Positions 31,277 to 40,650 of a stretch of DNA of 64,000 nt are shown piece after piece. The stretch lies in the NCBI RefSeq assembly GCF_030813695.1, contig NZ_JAUSVA010000002.1, forward strand, positions 3,038,001-3,102,000, given 5' to 3'. The notes under the pieces are model-generated. The model had not been told where the DNA came from, searched no databases, and saw only the letters and a program-made list of their open reading frames with translations. A program made the translations under genes and the position numbers. Every line of letters starts with the position of its first letter. Position 1 is the first letter of the stretch. Source of the stretch: Kitasatospora herbaricolor (GTDB lineage: Bacteria > Actinomycetota > Actinomycetes > Streptomycetales > Streptomycetaceae).

Positions 31277-32071
31277 ATGACCGACTGGCAGCAGATCATC
31301 GACCACGGTTCGGCCCGGCCCGCCGACCGCTCCCCGGCCGGACTGGTCGCCGAACTCACCGAGGCGCTGCGCTCGCCCGACCCGGTGCTCCGCGACGACC
31401 AGGCGTACACCCTGCTGGCCCGCTGGATCCCCGGGCTCGACCGGGAGCTGCGACGCGACCTGGGCGACACGATGGCGGCGCGACTGTCCGACCCAGAGAT
31501 CCAGACCCGAAGCTTCGCCGCGCCGGTCCTCGCCGCGCTCGTCAGGAACGGCGACCACCGGGCCGGCCGGGTCACGGCGTTCGCCGACTGATACCCCGCC
31601 GAGACGGACCTGCGCGGCCACCACCCGCAGCTCGGCCGGCTGCACGCGGTGGCCCACGGCGCCGACCTGCTGGGAGCCCTCGGACGCTGCCCGCAGGTCG
31701 CACCGGCGCCGCTGCTCGACCTCGGCGCGGCCCGCCTGTTGGCCCCCGCCACCCACGTGTGGGACGCGCAGGAGGACGACCGGCTCGCCCGGGCGCCGGC
31801 CCTCGTCCTGACCCGTCCCGAACTGACCTGGGAGGAGTCGCTCGGCTGGCTGGACGCCGTCGCCGCCGACTTCGCGGCCGGCACGCCCGGCCCCGTCCCC
31901 GCGTACGCCTCCAACACCATGCGCACCCTGCGGATGCTCTATCTGCTGGCCGACCGCGGTGTGCGACCCGGCCCCCAAGGCGTCGGCGAAGCCGTACCGC
32001 TGACGCACCGTACGGCGCTGCTCGCGCGGCTCGCCGAGGTGCTGTCGGTGGTCGCGCCGTTCCTCGGGTGA
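31277..32071 (+). pseudogene. DUF2785 gene interrupted by one in-frame TGA
   Basis: The first part (ATG 31277, MTDWQQIIDHGSARP) stops at TGA 31589-31591 after TAFAD. Reading on in the same frame gives YPAETDLRGHHPQLGRLHAV and continues without interruption to TGA 32069-32071, completing a protein typical of DUF2785 (265 codons). In my recollection of the family this position is Trp (TGG). The simplest reading is one TGG-to-TGA change, hence a recent pseudogene. A sequencing error or readthrough remains possible. No enzyme role is known for the family. Confidence 0.75.
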
Positions 32072-32128
32072 GGCGCCGGGTGCGCGTGCCCGGCGGTGGG
32101 GTGACGGAGGGTTTCGTATAGTCCGAGG

Positions 32129-32965
32129 ATGCGCAGCAGGAGTTACGGCCCGGACCTGACCCCGCCGTGGAAGCGGCAGCAGCCCGCCCCGGAGGTGCCC
32201 GCCGAGCGGGGCCTCGTGGTGGAGGAGGCGGCCACCGGCTTCTGCGGGGCGGTGGTGCGGTGCGAGAAGACGGCGGAGGGGCTGACGGTCACCCTGGAGG
32301 ACCGCTTCGGCAAGCACCGGGTGTTCCCGATGGGCGCGCGCGGCTTCCTGCTGGAGGGCCGGGTGGTCACCCTGGTCCGGCCGGCCGGCGCGGCACCCGC
32401 GCCGGCGAAAGGGCCGGGCCGGACGGCCTCCGGCTCGGTGGCCGTGCCCGGGGCCCGGGCCCGGGTCGCCCGCGAGTCGCGGATCTACGTGGAGGGCCGG
32501 CACGACGCCGAGCTGGTCGAACGGGTCTGGGGCGACGACCTGCGGATCGAGGGCGTGGTGGTGGAGTACCTGGAGGGCATCGACGACCTGCCCGCGATCG
32601 TGGCCGAGTTCTCCCCCGGCCCGGGCCGGCGCCTGGGCGTGCTGGTCGACCACCTGCTGCCGGGCACCAAGGAGCACCGGATCGCCGGCCAGGTCACCGG
32701 CTCCTCGGTGCTCGTCGTCGGCCACCCGTACATCGACGTCTGGGAGGCCGTGAAGCCCGCCAGCGTCGGCATCCCCGGCTGGCCGCAGGTGCCGCGCGGG
32801 GAGTCCTGGAAGGAGGGCGTCTGCCGCCGGCTCGGCTGGCCGGTGGACACCCCCGCCGCCTGGAAGCGGATCCTCGCCTCGGTGAACTCCTACCGGGACC
32901 TCGACCCGGCCCTGCTGGGCCGGGTCGAGGAACTGATCGACTTCGTGACGCTCACGGAGGACTGA
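32129..32965 (+). CDS. DUF3097 protein
   Basis: 278 residues, ATG 32129 (MRSRSYGPDLTPPWK). Conserved segments include RESRIYVEGRHDAELVERVW and GVLVDHLLPGTKEHRIA, a TOPRIM-like arrangement of an early Glu and a later Asp that hints at nucleic-acid metabolism. The family is present across actinobacteria and is otherwise uncharacterised. It is a single plus-strand gene that converges on hemW. Confidence 0.85.
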   Translation: MRSRSYGPDLTPPWKRQQPAPEVPAERGLVVEEAATGFCGAVVRCEKTAEGLTVTLEDRFGKHRVFPMGARGFLLEGRVVTLVRPAGAAPAPAKGPGRTASGSVAVPGARARVARESRIYVEGRHDAELVERVWGDDLRIEGVVVEYLEGIDDLPAIVAEFSPGPGRRLGVLVDHLLPGTKEHRIAGQVTGSSVLVVGHPYIDVWEAVKPASVGIPGWPQVPRGESWKEGVCRRLGWPVDTPAAWKRILASVNSYRDLDPALLGRVEELIDFVTLTED

Positions 32966-33110
32966 GCGCCCTCGGGCGTGGGTCCGGTACTCCACCGTGT
33001 CGGGCGTCACCCCGAGCACGGCCGGCGAACGGGGTCGCCGAACCTGCTGGTCCGCTCGGAGCGGTGATCGGGCAGGCCCCGGGCGACGGCTGCTCCCACG
33101 CCGACGGGAC

Positions 33111-34340
33111 TCAGTCCACGAGGTCACGCACGACGCCGTCCGCCAGCAGCCGCCCCCGCAGGGTCAGCACGGCGCGGCCGGCCTCGAAGGCGGCGGGGTC
33201 GAGCAGGCCGTCGTCGAGCGCCCGGTGGGCGGCCTCCAGGCCGGCCGGGGCCAGCAGGGAGAGCGGGCAGCCCTCGACCAGCCGCAGCTCCAGCAGGATC
33301 CGCTCGACCCGGCGGTCCGCCGCCGGGAGCACCTCGCGGCCCTGGCCGGGCGTGCGGCCCTCGGCCAGCGCCTGGGCGTACGCGGCGGGGTGCTTGGCGT
33401 TCCACCAGCGGACGCCGCCGACGTGGCTGTGCGCGCCGGGGCCGGCGCCCCACCAGTCGGCGCCGGTCCAGTAGAGCTCGTTGTGGCGGCAGCGGGCGGC
33501 CTCGGAGGTGGCCCAGTTGGAGACCTCGTACCAGCCGAACCCGGCCTTGCCGAGCGCCTCGTCGGCGATCAGGTAGCGGTCGGCGTGCACGTCGTCGTCG
33601 ATCATCGGCAGCTCGCCGCGCTTGACCCGGGCGGCCAGCTTGGTGCCGTCCTCGACGATCAGCGAGTACGCGGAGACGTGGTCGGGGCCGGCGCCGACGG
33701 CGGCGTCCAGCGAGGCCCGCCAGTCGTCGTCCGACTCGCCGGGGGTGCCGTAGATCAGGTCCAGGTTGACGTGCTCGAAGCCGGCCTCCCGGGCCTCGGC
33801 CACGCAGGCCTCGGGCCGGCCCGGGGTGTGGTGGCGGTCGAGCAGCTCCAGGACGTGCGGGCGGGCGCTCTGCATGCCGAAGGAGATCCGGTTGAAGCCG
33901 CCCTCGCGCAGCTCGGCGAGGTAGGCGGGGTCGACCGACTCCGGGTTGGCCTCGGTGGTGACCTCGGCGCCGGGCGCCAGGCCGAACTCCTCGCGGATCG
34001 CCGCGAGCATCCGCACCAGGTCACGGGCGGGCAGCAGGGTGGGGGTGCCGCCGCCGAGGAAGACCGTCCGCACCGGGATGTCGGCGTCGCCGAGCACCGT
34101 CCGGGCGAGCCGGATCTCCGCCACCAGGTTGTCGGCGTAGGTCTCCTGCGAGGCGACCGTGCCCGAGGAGCGCAGCTCGGTGGCGGTGTAGGTGTTGAAG
34201 TCGCAGTAGCCGCAGCGGGTGGCGCAGTACGGCACGTGGACGTAGAACCCGAAGGGCCGCTCTCCCAGCCCGTCGAGGGCGTGGGCGGGCAGGGAACCGT
34301 CGGACGGCACGGGTTCGCCGTCGGGGAGTGCGGAAGGCAT
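33111..34340 (-). CDS. hemW: Heme chaperone HemW (radical SAM)
   Basis: 409-residue coproporphyrinogen III oxidase-like protein. The radical-SAM cluster CATRCGYCDF (CxxxCxxC) is followed by FLGGGTPT and EANPES. It lacks the extra features of true HemN and resembles HemW, which carries heme to membrane enzymes. The start is ATG 34340. In streptomycetes it commonly lies near hrcA-dnaJ and lepA, as here. It is separated from the upstream acyl-CoA ligase gene by a strong hairpin. Confidence 0.93.
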   Translation of the reverse strand: MPSALPDGEPVPSDGSLPAHALDGLGERPFGFYVHVPYCATRCGYCDFNTYTATELRSSGTVASQETYADNLVAEIRLARTVLGDADIPVRTVFLGGGTPTLLPARDLVRMLAAIREEFGLAPGAEVTTEANPESVDPAYLAELREGGFNRISFGMQSARPHVLELLDRHHTPGRPEACVAEAREAGFEHVNLDLIYGTPGESDDDWRASLDAAVGAGPDHVSAYSLIVEDGTKLAARVKRGELPMIDDDVHADRYLIADEALGKAGFGWYEVSNWATSEAARCRHNELYWTGADWWGAGPGAHSHVGGVRWWNAKHPAAYAQALAEGRTPGQGREVLPAADRRVERILLELRLVEGCPLSLLAPAGLEAAHRALDDGLLDPAAFEAGRAVLTLRGRLLADGVVRDLVD

Positions 34341-34349
34341 TGGTCCATT

Positions 34350-34381
34350 GTCCCGTACGGCACGGGTGTGCCGTACGGGAC
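34350..34381. terminator. Acyl-CoA ligase terminator
   Basis: A perfect 14-bp stem (34350-34363 with 34368-34381) and a 4-nt loop lie between the ligase stop and the hemW start, on the same strand. Confidence 0.75.
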
Positions 34382-34406
34382 GACGGAGGAGCCGCGGACG
34401 GGCCGG

Positions 34407-36329
34407 TCAGGCCTCGACGGCCCCCGCGTACATCTGGGTGACCGCGTCGGCGTAGGTCTTCTCGACCACCGGGCGCTTGATCTTGAGGCTCGGGGTCAGC
34501 TCGCCGTGCTCGATGTCCAGGTCGCGCGGGAGCAGGGTGAACTTCTTCACCGTCTGCCAGCGCTGGAGGTCGGTGTTCAGCCGCTGCACGAAGCCCTCGA
34601 TCAGCTCGCGCACCTGCGGCGAGGAGACCACCTCGGCGTAGGACCGGCCGGCCAGCTCGTGCTCGGCGGCCCACGGCATGATCACCGCTTCGTCCAGGGC
34701 GATCAGCGCCGTGCAGTAGTTGCGGCCGTTGCCGATCACCAGGATGTTGCTGACGAACGGGCAGATCGCCTTGAACTTGCCCTCCACCTCGCTGGGCGCG
34801 ACGTACTTGCCGCCGGAGGTCTTGAACAGGTCCTTCTTGCGGTCGGTGATCCGCAGGAAGCCGTCCTCGGTCAGCTCGCCGATGTCCTCGGTGTGGAACC
34901 AGCCGTCCGGCTCCAGCACCTCCGCGGTCTTCTCCGGCAGGTTGTGGTAGCCGCGCATGACGCCCGGGCCGCGCAGCAGGATCTCGCCGTCCTCGGCGAT
35001 CCGGACCTCGGTGCCCGGCAGCGGCAGGCCGACGGTGCCGATCCGGAAGTCCTCCGCGCGGTTCACGCAGGACCCGGCGCTCGTCTCGGTGAGGCCGTAG
35101 CCCTCCAGGATCGGGACGCCGGCCCCGGCGAAGAAGTAGCCGATCTCGGGCGCCAGCGCGGCGCTGCCGGAGACCGAGCCGCGCATCCGGCCGCCGAAGG
35201 CCGCGCGGATCTTGGCGTAGACGAGCTTGTCGGCCAGCGCGTGCTGCAGGCCCAGCGCGAACGGCACCGACTCCCGGCCGGTCGCGATCCGGGTGGCCTG
35301 GGAGATCCGGGCGTGCTCACGGGCGACCTTGGCCGCCCACTGGAAGATCTTGTACTTGGCGCCGCCCTCGGCCCGGGCCTTGCCGGCGATGCCGTTGTAG
35401 ACCTTCTCGAAGATCCGCGGCGCCGAGGCCATCAGGGTCGGGCGGATGACCGGCAGGTTGTGGATGATCCGGTCGACCCGGCCGTCCAGGGCCATCACGT
35501 GCCCGGTGGCGATCTGCCCGGAGATCAGGGTCTTGCCGAAGACGTGCGACAGCGGCAGCCACATGAACTGGATGTCCTCGGCCCGCAGCAGCCCGCTGGC
35601 CTCCTGGGCCCGGCCCTCGTACGCCCAGCAGTCGTGCACCAGGCGCACGCCCTTGGGGCGGCCGGTGGTGCCGGAGGTGTAGATGAGGGTGGCCAGCTGC
35701 TCCTTGTCGATGGCCGCCACGGCCTTGTCGACGGCGTCGGCGTGCTCCGCCAGGTACTCGTTGCCCAGCCGCTCCAGCTCCGCGAAGGTGAGCACGGTCA
35801 GGCCGGCCGGCTCGGGGATCTCGGCGGGGGCGTCGAACAGGATGACGGTCCTCAGCTCCGGCAGGTGCTCCCGCTGGCTGACGGCCTTGTCCAGCTGGGC
35901 CGCGTTCTCGGCGAACAGGGCCTTCGAGCCGGAGTTCGACAGGATGAACGCCGTCTCGTCGGCGTTGGTGCTCGGGTAGACGGTGGTGGTGGCCGCGCCG
36001 GCGCACATGTTCCCGAGGTCGGCGATGATCCACTCGACCCGGGTGGACGAGGAGAGCGCGACCCGGTCCTCGGCCTCGATGCCGAGCGACATCAGCCCGG
36101 CGGCCACGGCCTTCACCCGGGCGGCGGTCTGCGCCCAGGTGAGCGAGCGCCACTGCTCGGCGCCGGGGGCGCCGTCCGCGGCGTGCTCGTCCACCGGCAC
36201 GGGGTAGCGGTAGGCCTCACCGTTGGGTGTCGCCGCCACCCGGTCGAGGAAGAGGTGTGCGACGGAGGCGGGGCGCCCGGCGACGATGTCGACACTGCCG
36301 GAGCCGATCAGGGACTGCGCGGAACTCAA
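34407..36329 (-). CDS. Long-chain acyl-CoA ligase (AMP-forming)
   Basis: Activates fatty acids to acyl-CoA through acyl-AMP. The AMP-binding signature YTSGTTGRPKGVRL (near residue 220), GYGLTETSA and the C-terminal GWFHTEDIGELTEDGFL and KTSGGKYVAPSEVE are all intact; 640 residues is the size of the FadD15/FACL branch. The start is an unusual TTG at 36329, supported by GGAGGT 4 bp upstream. No ATG or GTG in frame has such a site. An inverted repeat that could be a repressor site lies 64 bp upstream. Confidence 0.92.
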   Translation of the reverse strand: MSSAQSLIGSGSVDIVAGRPASVAHLFLDRVAATPNGEAYRYPVPVDEHAADGAPGAEQWRSLTWAQTAARVKAVAAGLMSLGIEAEDRVALSSSTRVEWIIADLGNMCAGAATTTVYPSTNADETAFILSNSGSKALFAENAAQLDKAVSQREHLPELRTVILFDAPAEIPEPAGLTVLTFAELERLGNEYLAEHADAVDKAVAAIDKEQLATLIYTSGTTGRPKGVRLVHDCWAYEGRAQEASGLLRAEDIQFMWLPLSHVFGKTLISGQIATGHVMALDGRVDRIIHNLPVIRPTLMASAPRIFEKVYNGIAGKARAEGGAKYKIFQWAAKVAREHARISQATRIATGRESVPFALGLQHALADKLVYAKIRAAFGGRMRGSVSGSAALAPEIGYFFAGAGVPILEGYGLTETSAGSCVNRAEDFRIGTVGLPLPGTEVRIAEDGEILLRGPGVMRGYHNLPEKTAEVLEPDGWFHTEDIGELTEDGFLRITDRKKDLFKTSGGKYVAPSEVEGKFKAICPFVSNILVIGNGRNYCTALIALDEAVIMPWAAEHELAGRSYAEVVSSPQVRELIEGFVQRLNTDLQRWQTVKKFTLLPRDLDIEHGELTPSLKIKRPVVEKTYADAVTQMYAGAVEA

Positions 36330-36392
36330 CGAGACCTCCGGGGGCGGGTGGCCGAGGGTGAACGGTGACCGTGGGGGCGGCCGCCGGGCCGT

Positions 36393-36415
36393 CTTGTTAA
36401 CCGACAAGTAACAAG
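36393..36415. promoter_or_regulatory. Operator-like inverted repeat before acyl-CoA ligase gene
   Basis: CTTGTTA-N9-TAACAAG (36393-36399, 36409-36415) is a perfect 7-bp inverted repeat in an AT-rich island. The spacing and symmetry suit a TetR- or GntR-type repressor. It could respond to acyl-CoA, but no regulator is in the window. Confidence 0.5.
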
Positions 36416-36590
36416 GGGATGGCAGCAGCCTAGGGGGAAACCAGCCGTTCCGTAAGAGGGTGACTCCAGCTGGCACACCGGCGCGCCGCAAGTGCAATGC
36501 GCGCCACTAGTCTCAGGGTCGGACCGAGGCAATGCCGTTGTACGAGTCCCCCGAGGACCCAAAATCGGGATGCGAATCCCACTGTCGAGC

Positions 36591-38339
36591 ATGAGAGTGT
36601 TGCCAGTGCTGATCAGACTGCTCAGGGCCCATTTGACGCCCTACTCCCGACCGATCTCCCTGCTGGTGCTGCTCCAGCTGGTCTCCACCATCGCAGCGCT
36701 CTACCTGCCGACCCTGAACGCCGACATCATCGACGACGGCGTGGTGAAGGGCGACACCGGCTACATCCTGCAGATCGGTGCGGTGATGATCGCCGTCACC
36801 CTGGTCCAGGCGGCCTGCTCGATCGGCGCGGTGTACTACGGCGCGCGCACCGCGATGGCGGTCGGCCGCGACATCCGCGCCTCGGTCTTCGACCGGGTGC
36901 AGAGCTTCTCGGCCCGCGAGCTGGGGCAGTTCGGCGCGCCCTCCCTGATCACCCGCACAACCAACGACGTCCAGCAGGTCCAGATGCTGGTCCTGATGGG
37001 CTTCAACCTGATGGTCGCCGCGCCGATCATGTGCTTCGGCGGCGTGCTGATGGCCCTCAACCAGGACGTCCCGCTGTCCGCGCTGCTGCTGGTCGTGGTG
37101 CCGCTGCTCGGCACCGTGGTCGTCCTGCTGGTGCGCCGGCTGCGGCCGCAGTTCCGCAGCATGCAGAAGAAGATCGACACCGTCAACCGGGTGCTGCGCG
37201 AGCAGATCACCGGCATCCGGGTGATCCGCGCCTTCGTGAAGGACGGCCACGAGCAGGAACGCTTCGCCGGCGCCAACCAGGAGCTGACCGACGTCTCGCT
37301 GCGGGTCGGCAAGCTGATGGCCTTCATGTTCCCCAGCGTGATGTTCGTGGTGAACCTCTCGAGCGTCGCCGTGATGTGGTTCGGCGCCCACCGGATCGAC
37401 AGCGGCGGGATGCAGATCGGCGCGCTCACGGCCTTCCTCTCCTACCTGATGCAGATCCTGATGAGCGTCATGATGGCCACCTTCATGTTCATGATGGTGC
37501 CGCGCGCCGAGGTCTGCGCCGAGCGGATCGAGGAGGTGCTGGGCACCGAGTCCAGCGTCGTCCCGCCCACCGACCCGGTCACCGAGCTGCTGCGACGCGG
37601 CAACCTGGAGCTGCGCAACGTCGAGTTCCGCTACCCGGGCGCCGAAGCCCCGGTGCTGCGCGGCATCGACATCCTGGCCCGGCCCGGCGAGACCACCGCC
37701 GTGATCGGCTCCACCGGCAGCGGCAAGTCCACCCTGCTCGGCCTCGTCCCGCGGCTGATCGACGCCACCGGCGGCGAGGTGCTGCTGGACGGCGTGGACG
37801 TCCGCCGGCTGGCGCCCGAGCTGATCGCCGAAACCGTCGGACTGGTCCCGCAGAAGCCGTACCTGTTCTCCGGCACGGTGGCCGGAAACCTCCGCTACGG
37901 CCGGCCGGACGCGACCGACGAGGAGCTGTGGCACGCGCTGGAGGTCGCCCAGGCGAAGGAATTCGTGGAGAAGTTCCCCGAGGGCCTGGACGCCCCGATC
38001 GCCCAGGGCGGCGGCAACGTCTCGGGCGGCCAGCGCCAGCGCCTGGCCATCGCCCGCGCCCTCGTCCGCAAGCCCGGCGTGTACCTCTTCGACGACTCGT
38101 TCTCGGCACTCGACTACGCCACCGACGCGAAGCTGCGCAAGGCGCTCGCCCGGGAGACCGCCGAGGCGACCGTGCTGATCGTCGCGCAGCGGGTCAGCAC
38201 CATCCGCGACGCCGACCGGATCATCGTCCTGGACGAGGGCGCCGTGGTCGGCGTCGGCACGCACCACGAGCTGATGGCCGACAACCCGACATACCGGGAG
38301 ATCGTGCTCTCCCAGCTCACCGAGCAGGAGGCGACGTGA
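36591..38339 (+). CDS. ABC exporter subunit A (degenerate ATP site)
   Basis: 582-residue half transporter with a six-helix membrane domain (about residues 10-300) and a nucleotide-binding domain: Walker A GSTGSGKST, signature NVSGGQRQR, Walker B VYLFDDSFSALD. The catalytic Glu after Walker B is Asp, which is typical of the non-catalytic site of heterodimeric exporters. ATG 36591 was chosen for the MRVLPVLIRLLRAHL start. An ATG at 36570 is also possible, and no clear ribosome site decides. It overlaps the next gene by GTGA. Confidence 0.9.
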   Translation: MRVLPVLIRLLRAHLTPYSRPISLLVLLQLVSTIAALYLPTLNADIIDDGVVKGDTGYILQIGAVMIAVTLVQAACSIGAVYYGARTAMAVGRDIRASVFDRVQSFSARELGQFGAPSLITRTTNDVQQVQMLVLMGFNLMVAAPIMCFGGVLMALNQDVPLSALLLVVVPLLGTVVVLLVRRLRPQFRSMQKKIDTVNRVLREQITGIRVIRAFVKDGHEQERFAGANQELTDVSLRVGKLMAFMFPSVMFVVNLSSVAVMWFGAHRIDSGGMQIGALTAFLSYLMQILMSVMMATFMFMMVPRAEVCAERIEEVLGTESSVVPPTDPVTELLRRGNLELRNVEFRYPGAEAPVLRGIDILARPGETTAVIGSTGSGKSTLLGLVPRLIDATGGEVLLDGVDVRRLAPELIAETVGLVPQKPYLFSGTVAGNLRYGRPDATDEELWHALEVAQAKEFVEKFPEGLDAPIAQGGGNVSGGQRQRLAIARALVRKPGVYLFDDSFSALDYATDAKLRKALARETAEATVLIVAQRVSTIRDADRIIVLDEGAVVGVGTHHELMADNPTYREIVLSQLTEQEAT

Positions 38340-40396
38340 CCACCCCGATGAACAAGGGCCCCGAGAAGCCGGGCCCCGGGGGCAAGAGCCCCGGCGGCGG
38401 CCCCGGCCCGGCGGACGGCGCGGCGCCGAAGATCGCCGTCAGCGACTCGCAGACCGCCGCCGCCCGTCGCGGCCCGGCCGGCCCCGGCCGGTTCATGGGC
38501 GGCCAGGGCGCCGAGAAGTCGATGGACTTCAAGGGCTCCGGCAAGCGCCTGCTGAACCTGCTGCGCCCCGAGCGCGCGGCCATCGTCGGCGTGCTGGGGC
38601 TCGGCGTGCTGAGCATCGGCTGCGCCGTGGTCGGCCCCAAGGTGCTCGGCAACGCGACCGACCTGATCTTCGCCGGCGTGGTCGGCCGACAGGCCCCGGC
38701 CGGCGAGACCAAGGCCCAGGTCCTCGACGGCCTGCGCGCGAACGGCCAGGGCGGCGTCGCCGACATGCTCAACTCGGTCGACTTCACCCCCGGCCAGGGC
38801 ATGGACTTCGGTGCCATCGGCACCGTGCTGCTCTGGGTGCTGGCGATCTACGTGGCCTCCGCCCTGTTCGGCATCGTGCAGGGCCGGATCGCGGCCAACG
38901 CCATCCAGCGCACGGTCTTCCGGATGCGCGAGTCGGTGGACGCCAAGCTCTCCCGGCTGCCGCTGAGCTACTTCGACAAGCAGCCGCGCGGCGAGGTGCT
39001 CAGCCGGGTCACCAACGACATCGACAACATCGCCCAGTCGATGCAGCAGACCACCGGCCAGGTGGTGAACTCGACCCTCACCGTCGTGGGCGTGCTGGCC
39101 ATGATGTTCTGGATCTCGCCGCTGCTGGCCCTGATCGCGCTGATCTCCGTCCCGGCCTCGATCGTCGTGGCGACCAAGGTCGGCAAGCGGGCGCAGCCGC
39201 AGTTCGTCTCGCAGTGGAAGACCACCGGCCAGCTGAACGGCCACATCGAGGAGATGTACACCGGCCACGCGCTGGTGAAGGTCTTCGGCCGGCAGAAGGA
39301 GTCCGCCGAGACCTTCCGCGAGCACAACGAGGCGCTGTACGCGTCGAGCTTCCGGGCCCAGTTCATCTCCGGGATCATCCAGCCGGCGATGATGCTGATC
39401 GGCAACCTGAACTACGTGCTGGTGGCCGTGGTCGGCGGCCTGCGGGTGGCGAGCGGCGCGCTGTCCATCGGTGACGTGCAGGCGTTCATCCAGTACTCCC
39501 GGCAGTTCAGCCAGCCGCTCACCCAGGTCGCCAGCATGGCCAACCTGGTGCAGTCCGGCGTCGCCTCGGCGGAGCGGGTCTTCGAGCTGCTGGACGCCCC
39601 CGAGCAGTCCGCCGAGCCCGTCAGGCCCGAGCGCCCGGCCGAGCTGCGCGGGCGGGTCGCCTTCGAGGACGTGGCCTTCCGCTACGACCCGGAGAAGCCG
39701 CTCATCGAGGACCTCTCGCTGAAGGTCGAGCCCGGCCACACGGTGGCCATCGTCGGCCCGACCGGCGCCGGCAAGACCACCCTGGTGAACCTGCTCATGC
39801 GGTTCTACGAGGTCAGCGGCGGCACGATCACCCTGGACGGGGTGGACATCGCCGCGATGACCCGCGAGGAGCTGCGGGCCGGCATCGGCATGGTGCTCCA
39901 GGACACCTGGCTGTTCGGCGGCACCATCGCGGAGAACATCGCGTACGGCGCCGACGGCGGCGCCACCCGCGAGCAGATCGTCGAGGCGGCGAAGGCCGCG
40001 CACGTCGACCGCTTCGTCCGCACCCTGCCGGACGGCTACGACACCGTCATCGACGACGAGGGCACCGGCGTCAGCGCCGGCGAGAAGCAGCTGATCACCA
40101 TCGCCCGGGCCTTCCTGGCCGAGCCGAGCATCCTCGTCCTGGACGAGGCGACCAGCTCCGTCGACACCCGCACCGAGGTGCTGATCCAGCGGGCCATGGC
40201 CCGCCTGCGCAGCGGCCGGACCAGCTTCGTGATCGCCCACCGCCTCTCCACCATCCGGGACGCCGACGTGATCCTGGTGATGGAGAACGGCTCGATCGTC
40301 GAGCAGGGCTCGCACGACGACCTGATCGCCGTCGGCGGCGCCTACGCCCGCCTGTACCAGGCGCAGTTCGCCGAGGCGGTGGCCGAGGTCGACTGA
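38336..40396 (+). CDS. ABC exporter subunit B (catalytic ATP site)
   Basis: 686-residue half transporter. A disordered Gly/Pro-rich tail of about 55 residues precedes the membrane domain. Walker A is GPTGAGKTT and Walker B is ILVLDEATSSVD with the catalytic Glu present, but the signature is GVSAGEKQ instead of LSGGQ. In heterodimeric exporters each composite site uses Walker motifs from one partner and the signature from the other. This pair therefore shows one consensus and one degenerate site. The substrate is unknown; lipids or drugs are usual. GTG start at 38336. Confidence 0.92.
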   Translation: MTTPMNKGPEKPGPGGKSPGGGPGPADGAAPKIAVSDSQTAAARRGPAGPGRFMGGQGAEKSMDFKGSGKRLLNLLRPERAAIVGVLGLGVLSIGCAVVGPKVLGNATDLIFAGVVGRQAPAGETKAQVLDGLRANGQGGVADMLNSVDFTPGQGMDFGAIGTVLLWVLAIYVASALFGIVQGRIAANAIQRTVFRMRESVDAKLSRLPLSYFDKQPRGEVLSRVTNDIDNIAQSMQQTTGQVVNSTLTVVGVLAMMFWISPLLALIALISVPASIVVATKVGKRAQPQFVSQWKTTGQLNGHIEEMYTGHALVKVFGRQKESAETFREHNEALYASSFRAQFISGIIQPAMMLIGNLNYVLVAVVGGLRVASGALSIGDVQAFIQYSRQFSQPLTQVASMANLVQSGVASAERVFELLDAPEQSAEPVRPERPAELRGRVAFEDVAFRYDPEKPLIEDLSLKVEPGHTVAIVGPTGAGKTTLVNLLMRFYEVSGGTITLDGVDIAAMTREELRAGIGMVLQDTWLFGGTIAENIAYGADGGATREQIVEAAKAAHVDRFVRTLPDGYDTVIDDEGTGVSAGEKQLITIARAFLAEPSILVLDEATSSVDTRTEVLIQRAMARLRSGRTSFVIAHRLSTIRDADVILVMENGSIVEQGSHDDLIAVGGAYARLYQAQFAEAVAEVD

Positions 40397-40437
40397 CCGC
40401 GGCGGGGGCGCGGGTCCGCGCCCCCGCGGGCGGAGGG

Positions 40438-40472
40438 CGAGGGGGAGGCCGGTGGGACCGGCCTCCCCCTCG
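40438..40472. terminator. ABC exporter terminator
   Basis: A perfect 15-bp stem (40438-40452 with 40458-40472) and a 5-nt loop lie about 40 bp after the operon. Confidence 0.85.
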
Positions 40473-40650
40473 TCGTGTGCCGGCTCCCGGAGTGCCCGGC
40501 CCCCGGCCGCGGACCCACCGGCCTCCCCGGCCCCGCGGCCGCCCGCCTCCCCCGGCCCCGGGCCGCCTCGGCGGCCGAACCTCGGACCGGCCGCTCCGAG
40601 GCCTGAAAAAGATCTTCCGTGCCGCCCCCGGCACTGCCACACTCGCACCC

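Noticed and set aside
36497..38335. N-terminal extension fusing the second ABC subunit to upstream sequence
   Set aside because: That frame is the shadow of the first ABC subunit; the real start is GTG 38336, overlapping its stop codon.
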